From the NCBI GenBank assembly GCA_050260215.1, contig JBLNBU010000116.1, forward strand, positions 1 to 11,698: DNA of 11,698 bases. The letters run 5' to 3'. The DNA comes from JBLNBU01 sp050260215 (GTDB taxonomy: Bacteria > Pseudomonadota > Alphaproteobacteria > Rhodospirillales > Magnetospirillaceae). Position numbers and translations under genes: made by a program. The notes beneath the pieces were generated by a model, which had not been told where the DNA came from, made no database searches, and saw nothing but the letters and a program-made list of their open reading frames with translations. Numbering within the stretch: the first letter of the stretch is position 1; each line of letters begins with the position of its first letter. Positions 6,354 to 11,698 of this stretch are shown in pieces.

Positions 6354-8524
6354 ATGATGTCCGGCGGAATGCGAGCCCTGACTTCCTCGGCCGGCCCGGC
6401 AAGGCGCAGGTAGCCCGAGTCGAAGACCAGGATACGGTCTGCGATACGCAAATGGCTAGGGCGGTGCGTGACCATGAAGATGGTCGACTGGCCGCGAAAC
6501 GTCTCGACCGCCTGCATGAAGGTGCGGTCGCCCTCGAAATCCAGGCCGTTGACCGGCTCGTCGAACAGCATGATCGGCGCGCGCTTGAGATAGGCGCGGG
6601 TCAACGACAGCTTCTGGACGAAGCTGGTGGGCAGGTGGTCGGCGGCGCCGTCGCCGATGCGGGTCTCGAGCCCGCGCGGCAGCGCCATGATTTCGTCCCA
6701 CAAGTCGGCCTGCTCGCAGGCCCAGCGGATGTCGGCGTTGGTGGCGGTGGGGTTGGCCAGGCGCAGGTTCTGGGCGACGGTGCCGTGGAACAGGTTGCAC
6801 ACCTGCGGCACGTAGGCGATGGCGTGGCGCATCTCGACCGGGTCGATCTGGCGGATGTCCGACGCGTCGATGCGGATGCTGCCGGCCTGTGGCGAGTAAA
6901 GGCCCAGCAACAGCTTCAAGATGGTCGACTTGCCCGAGCCGTTGCGGCCCGTCACCGCCACCACCTCGCCGGGCTCGACCTCAAACGAGATGCCGACCAG
7001 CGCCGGGTCGGCATCGTTGGTGTATCGCAACGAAACCCGCGAGAACACCACCCTGCCCTTCACGTTCTTCAGGGGCGCCACCATTGCCTTGGGGTCGCGC
7101 TCGGGCTTGAGTTGCATCAGGCCGTCGATCTGGCGGATGGAGGCGCGGACCTGCTCGACCCGCTGGATCATGGTGAAGCCGGTCTGCAGCGGCGACAGCA
7201 CCCGCCACACCAGCATCATGGCGGCGATCAGGCCGCCGATGGTCATGGTCTGGTCGATGACGCCCAGCACGCCGATCATGATGGTCACCAGGCCGGAGCT
7301 GATGATCAGCATGTTGGACCCGGTGGTGATGATCGAGGCGAACACGCCGTTCTTGAAGCCGCCCATGGCGGCCCGCGCGCTCATCTCGCGGTAGCGGCCG
7401 ACCCAGGTATGCTCGCCTGCGGCCAGCTTGACCGCGCGCATCTTGCCCATGGTCTCGACCAGGAACTCCTGGCGGCGCGAGGCGGCGCGGGAGGCGATGC
7501 CGACGTTCTTGCGCACCACCGGCATGATCATCATCCCGACGACGATGAACAGGGCGGTCGCGATCACCGGTACCAGCGCCAGGATGCCGCCCAGCATGCC
7601 GATGATGGCGAAGTAGAACACGGCGAAGGGCAGTTCCATGAACACGGTGGCGAGCGGCCCGGTGAAGAATTCGCGCACGCTTTCGAAGTCCTTGATGCGC
7701 GACACCTGGGCGCCGATGGTGGCGCGCTCGGTATAGCCGGGCGGCAAGGACAGGATGTGCTGGAAGATGTTGTTGCCCATGATGTTGTCGAGCCGCGCCC
7801 CGACGAAGGCCAGGATGCGGGCGCGCACGGCGCGCAGCAAGGTGTCGGTGACCAGCGCCATGGACACGCCCACCGACAGGGCCGCCAGCATGCTGAGCGA
7901 CCCGGTCGATATCACCTTGTCGTAGATGCTCATCACGAACAGCGGCGTCGACAGCGAGAACAGGTTCAACAGCAAGGTAACGAAGAAGGCCTGCCAGAAC
8001 AGTGGCCGGAAGCGCTCGATGACGCCCTTGAACCAGCTTTGCCGGACCGGCCCGGTATCCGCGGCGATCTTGCTGAACAGGTAGGCGGTGCCCTTGATGC
8101 CGGCGGCGGACACGCTCCGGGTCTCGCCGGCGTCGGTGTCGAAGACGGTGGCTGTGCCGTCCTCGATCTTCTGCAGCACGAATGCGGGACGGTCGTCGGG
8201 CAGGAACAGGCAGGGCAGCAGCCGCGCGTCGATGGTCGCCATGGCCAGGCGCTCGGGGCGGCTGGAATAGCCCAGGTGCGACATGACGTTGCGCAGGCCG
8301 GTGATGTCAAGGTCGTTGGCGAAGTGGGGCAGCGCCTCGGCGACGTGGCGGGGGTCGCCCTTCCAGCCCAGCGACTTCAGCAGCGGAAGCAGCGAGGCGG
8401 CCAGGTCCGAGGCGGCGGTGAAGCCACCCAGGGCGTTCTGGGCCATCTGCTGCTCGTAGTGCTCGATGGCCTGCGGGCTGGCCTTGATCAGCGGATTGGC
8501 GGCGGCCGGGGCGAGCTGATTCAT
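6350..8524 (-). CDS. Type I secretion ABC permease-ATPase with inactive C39-like N-terminal domain
   Basis: This 724-residue ABC exporter half-transporter acts in the inner membrane. Residues about 35-150 form a C39-peptidase-like domain (LLPLLKSLGWKGDPRHVAEAL, later RPAFVLQKIEDGTATVFDTD). The catalytic Cys is absent, and Ala114 stands near the expected His, so it is probably a non-cleaving substrate-docking domain as in HlyB. The transmembrane domain spans about 165-455 (WQAFFVTLLLNLFSLSTPLFVMSIYDKVI onward). The nucleotide-binding domain has Walker A GRNGSGKST (526-534), Q-loop Gln574, Walker B IMLFDE (651-656, catalytic Glu656) and H-loop His687. The signature motif, normally LSGGQ, reads LPTSF (631-635). 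Start and stop codons both sit in ATGA overlaps with the neighbouring genes. The substrate is unknown. An obligate heterodimer with the upstream ABC protein is inferred. Confidence 0.93.
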   Translation of the reverse strand: MNQLAPAAANPLIKASPQAIEHYEQQMAQNALGGFTAASDLAASLLPLLKSLGWKGDPRHVAEALPHFANDLDITGLRNVMSHLGYSSRPERLAMATIDARLLPCLFLPDDRPAFVLQKIEDGTATVFDTDAGETRSVSAAGIKGTAYLFSKIAADTGPVRQSWFKGVIERFRPLFWQAFFVTLLLNLFSLSTPLFVMSIYDKVISTGSLSMLAALSVGVSMALVTDTLLRAVRARILAFVGARLDNIMGNNIFQHILSLPPGYTERATIGAQVSRIKDFESVREFFTGPLATVFMELPFAVFYFAIIGMLGGILALVPVIATALFIVVGMMIMPVVRKNVGIASRAASRRQEFLVETMGKMRAVKLAAGEHTWVGRYREMSARAAMGGFKNGVFASIITTGSNMLIISSGLVTIMIGVLGVIDQTMTIGGLIAAMMLVWRVLSPLQTGFTMIQRVEQVRASIRQIDGLMQLKPERDPKAMVAPLKNVKGRVVFSRVSLRYTNDADPALVGISFEVEPGEVVAVTGRNGSGKSTILKLLLGLYSPQAGSIRIDASDIRQIDPVEMRHAIAYVPQVCNLFHGTVAQNLRLANPTATNADIRWACEQADLWDEIMALPRGLETRIGDGAADHLPTSFVQKLSLTRAYLKRAPIMLFDEPVNGLDFEGDRTFMQAVETFRGQSTIFMVTHRPSHLRIADRILVFDSGYLRLAGPAEEVRARIPPDII

Positions 8525-10269
8525 GCCGCACCCCCCTGGGGCAGCATGACGGCCGGAGGCGCCACCGCCGCCGGCGCCCGCTCCTCGCGCGGCGCGCGCG
8601 GCGCCAGGCGGCCGTTGTTCAGTTCGAACACCCGGTCGGCCAGTTTGACCAGTGACGGACGCGGCGTCACCAGCACCAGGGTGCGCTTGCCCTTGGCGCG
8701 CTCAAGCCACACCCGCAGGAAGTTGTCGCCGGCCGAATCGACGGCGGTGTTGGCCTCGTCGAACAGGACGATGCGCGGGTTATTGACCAGGGCGCGCGCG
8801 ATGGCGATGCGCTGCTTGATGCCGCGCGGCAGCGAGTCGTAAGCGCCGTCGCCGACGGGGGTGTCGAAGCCCAGCGCCATGGTGGCGACCACCTCGTCCA
8901 GGCCCAACAGTGCCGCGGTCTCGACCGCCACGTCGTCCAGCGACGAGCGGAACATGGTGATGTTCTGCAAGATGGTGCCCTGGAACAGCACGCCCGACTG
9001 CGGCAGATAGGCGATCTGGTCGCGTACGCTTTGCGGCTCGTACTCGGTGACGTCGACGCCGTCCACCAGCACCTGGCCGGTGGTGGGGCGCAGCGCGCCC
9101 TGCATCAGGGTCAGCAGCGTGGTCTTGCCGCTGCCGTTGCCGCCGGCAATGGCGATGCATTCGCCCTCGCCGATGTCGATGGAGGTGTCCTGGATGATCA
9201 GCGGCCCCTTGTCGCCGTAGCGGAAGCAGACGTCGCGCAGTTCGAGGCGCCCCTTGACCGGCGGGATCTTGGGCAGGTCGGCGGGGGCTTCGGGCGGCAG
9301 GCTGAACAGCTTGCGCAGGCGCTCGCGGGCCAGGATGAAGGTCTGGAAGCGCGTCCACACCGAAAGCGCCTTCTGCAGCGGGCTCATGGCGCGGCCGGCC
9401 AGCATGGAGCAGGCGGCCAGGCCGCCGGTAGTCATGTCGCCGTTGATGACGATCAGGCTGCCGAAGGCGGCGACCGCGATCATGGTCGCCTGCGAGAAGA
9501 ACGACGACACCCCCAGCGCCGAGGCGCTTTTGAGCGCCACCGTGTAGTAGCCCTCGGCGCAGCCTTCCTGCAGGCGCTCGTAGCGGCGCACCATCTGGGC
9601 CTCCATGGCGAAGGCCTTGACGCTGTGAATGCCGCCCAGGACCTCGATGATGAAGTTGAACCGGCGGTCGTCGGCGGTCATGCGCTTCTGGATGGCATCG
9701 CGCAGGCGGGTGCCCACATGCAGCGCGGTGATGGCAAACGCGACCAGGATGACGATGGGCACCACCACCAGGACGCCGCCCATCATCGCCACCAGCCCCA
9801 GGTAGAGGATGGCGAAGGGCAGGTCAAGCAGGGTCAGCATGGCCTGGCCGGCATAGAAGTCGCGCACCGTGGCCAGCGAGTTCATGCGCTCGAGATGGGC
9901 GCCCGAGCCCTCCTTCTCGAACACGTCGATGCCGGCCATGACCAAGCGGTCAAGGGCGGTGCAACCGGCCTTGTGCTCGAATTTGGCGCCGACCCAGCCG
10001 GTCACCCACGAACGCCCGAAGTTCAGGATGGATTCGATGATCAGCGCGCCCAGCACGCCGCCCATCAGCAGCACCATGGTGCCGGTGGACTTGTTGGGCA
10101 GGATGCGGTCGTAGACCTGCAGCAGCGACATGGGCAGGGCCAGGCCCAGCACGTTGAGGAACACCGAGCTCAAGCCCAGGTCGAACAGGTTGCTCTTCAG
10201 CGACGACAGCGTGCTGATGCTGAATGCGCTGCCCGAGACCTCGTCCGGTGTCGCCTTCGAATCGCTCAT
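8521..10269 (-). CDS. Type I secretion ABC permease-ATPase lacking a C39-like domain, with degenerate ATPase motifs
   Basis: This 582-residue inner-membrane ABC half-transporter is first in the secretion operon. The transmembrane domain (about 30-310) begins with LGLSSVFLNVLGLALPMSLLQVYDRILP, the opening typical of PrtD/LapB-like type I exporters without an N-terminal peptidase-like domain. The ATPase domain has Walker A GGNGSGKTT (376-384), Q-loop Gln424 and Walker B VLFDE (501-505, Glu505). Two key motifs are abnormal: the signature reads LPRGI (480-484) instead of LSGGQ, and the H-loop is TPR (535-537), with Pro536 where His is expected. An Ala/Pro-rich tail follows residue 556. Its TGA overlaps the ATG of the second ABC gene. 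The ATG at 10269 has a poor Shine-Dalgarno and itself overlaps the stop of a possible 18-codon upstream frame (10322-10266). Type I exporter identity is confident; the heterodimer role is inferred. Confidence 0.92.
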   Translation of the reverse strand: MSDSKATPDEVSGSAFSISTLSSLKSNLFDLGLSSVFLNVLGLALPMSLLQVYDRILPNKSTGTMVLLMGGVLGALIIESILNFGRSWVTGWVGAKFEHKAGCTALDRLVMAGIDVFEKEGSGAHLERMNSLATVRDFYAGQAMLTLLDLPFAILYLGLVAMMGGVLVVVPIVILVAFAITALHVGTRLRDAIQKRMTADDRRFNFIIEVLGGIHSVKAFAMEAQMVRRYERLQEGCAEGYYTVALKSASALGVSSFFSQATMIAVAAFGSLIVINGDMTTGGLAACSMLAGRAMSPLQKALSVWTRFQTFILARERLRKLFSLPPEAPADLPKIPPVKGRLELRDVCFRYGDKGPLIIQDTSIDIGEGECIAIAGGNGSGKTTLLTLMQGALRPTTGQVLVDGVDVTEYEPQSVRDQIAYLPQSGVLFQGTILQNITMFRSSLDDVAVETAALLGLDEVVATMALGFDTPVGDGAYDSLPRGIKQRIAIARALVNNPRIVLFDEANTAVDSAGDNFLRVWLERAKGKRTLVLVTPRPSLVKLADRVFELNNGRLAPRAPREERAPAAVAPPAVMLPQGGAA

Positions 10270-10358
10270 GGTCCGGCAGCACCGGCCAAAGGCCCGATGC
10301 CCCCTGTCGTCGCCATGTCCATGCCGACGGTGTTCCGCCCCTTGTCTTCCCGCGCTGC

Positions 10359-10388
10359 AGAATAACCTTGCCTATCGGGCCACGTCAT
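10359..10388 (-). promoter_or_regulatory. Candidate promoter of the type I secretion operon
   Basis: On the minus strand ATGACG (10388-10383), an 18-bp spacer and TATTCT (10364-10359) each match four of six sigma70 consensus bases. Transcription would start near 10352, leaving a leader of about 80 nt before the first ABC gene. This is the best candidate seen upstream of the operon, but it is weak. Confidence 0.28.
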
Positions 10389-10410
10389 CATCATTCGTGG
10401 GACATATGAT

Positions 10411-10421
10411 GCCAGTCTGGC
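10411..10421. promoter_or_regulatory. Short interrupted palindrome in the divergent intergenic region (possible operator)
   Basis: GCCAG-T-CTGGC is a perfect inverted repeat with 5-bp arms, lying between the secretion operon and argE. It is flanked by two direct copies of TATGATG (10405-10411 and 10442-10448), each of which could also serve as a plus-strand -10 box (TATGAT) for argE, though neither has a matching -35 at proper spacing. A regulator-binding role is speculative; 5-bp arms arise easily by chance in GC-rich DNA. Confidence 0.2.
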
Positions 10422-10496
10422 CTGAACGCCGCTGTCGGCCGTATGATGGACCGGCGCGCCCCACCGGGCGGCACACTTCAACCGGCGAGTTTCACC

Positions 10497-11666
10497 GTGG
10501 AAACCCATTCCCTGGCAGCCGGGCTTTCCAGCCTGGCCATGGTCGAACGACTGATCGGGTTCGACACCACCAGCTGCCGATCCAACCTGGCGATGATCGA
10601 CGCCATGGCCGGCTACCTGTCGGGCCTGGGGGCAATGGTCCGCACCACCTTCGACGACGGCCGGCAGAAAGCCAACCTGTTCGCCACCTTCGGCCCCGAC
10701 GGCCGGGCGGGCGTGGTGCTGTCTGGGCACACCGACGTGGTCCCCGTCGACGGCCAGGAGTGGTCGTCCGCCCCCTTCGTCGCCCGCGTGCAGGATGGCC
10801 GCCTGTACGGACGCGGCGCCGCCGACATGAAGTCGTTCATCGGCGTCTGCCTTGCTTTGGCCCCGCGCTTGTCCGCGCGCACCCTGGCGGTTCCGGTGCA
10901 CTTCGCCTTCTCCTACGACGAGGAGGTCGGTTGCGTCGGCGTTCGCCGGCTGATCGACGACCTCGCCCACTTGTCGGTCCGCCCCAAGCTGTGCATCGTC
11001 GGCGAGCCGACGGAAATGAAACCAATCATCGGTCATAAGGGTAAAAAAAGCGTTCGCTGTTCGGTGCATGGGCACGAATGCCACTCGGCGCTCAACCACC
11101 GCGGCGTCAACGCCGTCGAGCTGGCGGCCGAGTTGGTGGTGCGCCTGCGCGCCATGCAGCGGCGCATCCGCGAACAAGGTCCGTTCGACCCCGACTACGA
11201 CCCGCCCTACACCACCGTGCACACCGGCACCATCGCCGGCGGCACCGCGCTCAACATCGTGCCCAAGGACTGCGGCTTCGAATTCGAGTTCCGCAACCTG
11301 CCCCAGCACGACGTCGAAGGCTTGATGGCCGAGGTGCGCGGCTGGGCCCAGGATTTGGCCCCCGAGATGCTAGCGATATCGGGCGCGGCGGGGATCATGT
11401 TCGACGAGTGGAACACCACGCCGGGCCTGCTTCTCGATACCGCCGATGAGGTGGTGCAGCTGGTGCTGTCTCTGTCGGGCCGCAACGACACCGGCAAGGT
11501 CGCCTTCACCACGGAGGCCGGGCTGTTCCACCAGGCCGGCGTGCCCGCCGTGGTCATCGGCCCGGGCAGCATCGCCCAGGCCCACAAGCCCGACGAATAC
11601 ATCGAGCTGTCCCAGATCGACGCCTGCGAGGCGTTCCTGACCCGGCTGGTCGACCGGCTGGGGTGA
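10497..11666 (+). CDS. argE: Acetylornithine deacetylase (M20 metallopeptidase family)
   Basis: ArgE hydrolyses N-acetylornithine to ornithine and acetate in arginine synthesis, using a dinuclear metal centre in the cytosol. The 389-residue protein has the M20 ligand set: His78 and Asp80 in LSGHTDVVP, Asp110 in GRGAADMKSF, the general base Glu142 with Glu143 in SYDEEVG, Glu170 in VGEPTEM, and His363 in AQAHKPDEYI. The dimerisation domain lies at about 175-285, and YTTVHTGTIAGGTALNIVPK is characteristic of ArgE. GTG at 10497 is chosen: GGCGAG sits 7 nt upstream and the length fits the family. Alternatives are ATG 10443 (407 aa, no ribosome site) and ATG 10539 (375 aa). M20 relatives such as succinyl-diaminopimelate desuccinylase are less likely given these motifs, but substrate is not proven. 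The gene diverges from the secretion operon with no evident functional link. Confidence 0.88.
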   Translation: METHSLAAGLSSLAMVERLIGFDTTSCRSNLAMIDAMAGYLSGLGAMVRTTFDDGRQKANLFATFGPDGRAGVVLSGHTDVVPVDGQEWSSAPFVARVQDGRLYGRGAADMKSFIGVCLALAPRLSARTLAVPVHFAFSYDEEVGCVGVRRLIDDLAHLSVRPKLCIVGEPTEMKPIIGHKGKKSVRCSVHGHECHSALNHRGVNAVELAAELVVRLRAMQRRIREQGPFDPDYDPPYTTVHTGTIAGGTALNIVPKDCGFEFEFRNLPQHDVEGLMAEVRGWAQDLAPEMLAISGAAGIMFDEWNTTPGLLLDTADEVVQLVLSLSGRNDTGKVAFTTEAGLFHQAGVPAVVIGPGSIAQAHKPDEYIELSQIDACEAFLTRLVDRLG

Positions 11667-11667
11667 G

Positions 11668-11690
11668 ATGGCCGGGTCAAGCCCGGCCAT
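11668..11690. repeat. Alphaproteobacterial palindromic repeat (MAGLDPAI type), possible argE terminator
   Basis: ATGGCCGGG (11668-11676) and CCCGGCCAT (11682-11690) form a perfect 9-bp stem with a TCAAG loop, starting 1 bp after the argE stop. Read on the minus strand the element encodes MAGLDPAI, a well-known spurious peptide from a dispersed palindromic repeat in many alphaproteobacteria. No T-run follows within the window, so it is not a canonical intrinsic terminator, but it could stabilise the argE mRNA end or aid termination. Confidence 0.7.
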
Positions 11691-11698
11691 GACGGAGA

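Noticed and set aside
4647..6413. 588-codon open frame on the plus strand across hlyD
   Set aside because: It shadows hlyD and the end of the methyltransferase gene. Composition is low-complexity HDLG-rich with no recognisable motif.
6452..8842. 796-codon open frame on the plus strand across both ABC genes
   Set aside because: It is antisense to two well-supported ABC proteins, rich in H/Q/G/R/D without domain structure, and is the expected mirror frame of GC-rich genes with biased third positions.
11043..11049. Run of seven A in argE as a programmed frameshift or slippage site
   Set aside because: The frame reads GGT AAA AAA AGC, which does not place a canonical X-XXY-YYZ slippery heptamer in phase. 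The protein continues normally in one frame and no alternative product is suggested.
11370..11690. 106-codon minus-strand frame starting MAGLDPAI
   Set aside because: It begins inside the palindromic repeat and continues antisense to argE, a known type of spurious gene call.
1..11698. CRISPR array, tRNA, rRNA, transposase or integrase genes
   Set aside because: No spaced direct-repeat series, cloverleaf-like sequence, rRNA motif or mobile-element protein was seen on either strand. Coding genes occupy almost the whole window.

Overview
The window is very GC-rich and densely packed. It looks like the chromosome of an alphaproteobacterium, probably of the Rhodospirillales (Magnetospirillum/Phaeospirillum-like). 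That placement is inferred from three things: the mfd-sdhE-recG-DUF502 neighbourhood, the codon choice, and a palindromic element at the right end whose spurious translation begins MAGLDPAI, a repeat family typical of alphaproteobacteria. No database search was possible, so genus is not claimed.

Left block (1-3300), housekeeping. On the minus strand sdhE (a flavinylation/assembly factor for succinate dehydrogenase) is followed by mfd (transcription-repair coupling factor, cut by the window edge). Their stop and start codons overlap, and a good sigma70-like promoter precedes sdhE. Divergently, recG (branched-DNA helicase) reads rightward. Its 3' end overlaps by 49 bp the end of a convergent gene for a two-pass membrane protein of the DUF502 family.

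Middle block (3429-4990), a two-gene biosynthetic operon on the plus strand. It holds a type III polyketide synthase with an intact Cys-His-Asn triad and, coupled through an ATGA overlap, an isoprenylcysteine-carboxyl-methyltransferase-like membrane methyltransferase. By analogy with BpsA/BpsB of Bacillus and SrsA/SrsB of Streptomyces it may make O-methylated alkylpyrones or alkylresorcinols from fatty acyl starters. That product is an inference.

Right-middle block (4956-10269), a minus-strand type I secretion operon. In transcription order it encodes an ABC permease-ATPase without a peptidase-like domain, a second ABC permease-ATPase with an inactive C39-like N-terminal domain, and a HlyD-type membrane fusion protein. 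Both internal junctions are ATGA overlaps. The two ATPases carry unusual, complementary defects: both have degenerate signature motifs, and the first also has Pro in place of the H-loop His. This suggests an obligate heterodimer with one catalytic and one structural ATP site. No TolC-like outer membrane gene and no RTX-type substrate lies in the window.

Right end (10270-11698). A roughly 227-bp divergent intergenic region is followed by argE (acetylornithine deacetylase, M20 metallopeptidase family) and then by a perfect 9-bp-arm palindromic repeat. No tRNA, rRNA, CRISPR array, transposase or integrase was found.
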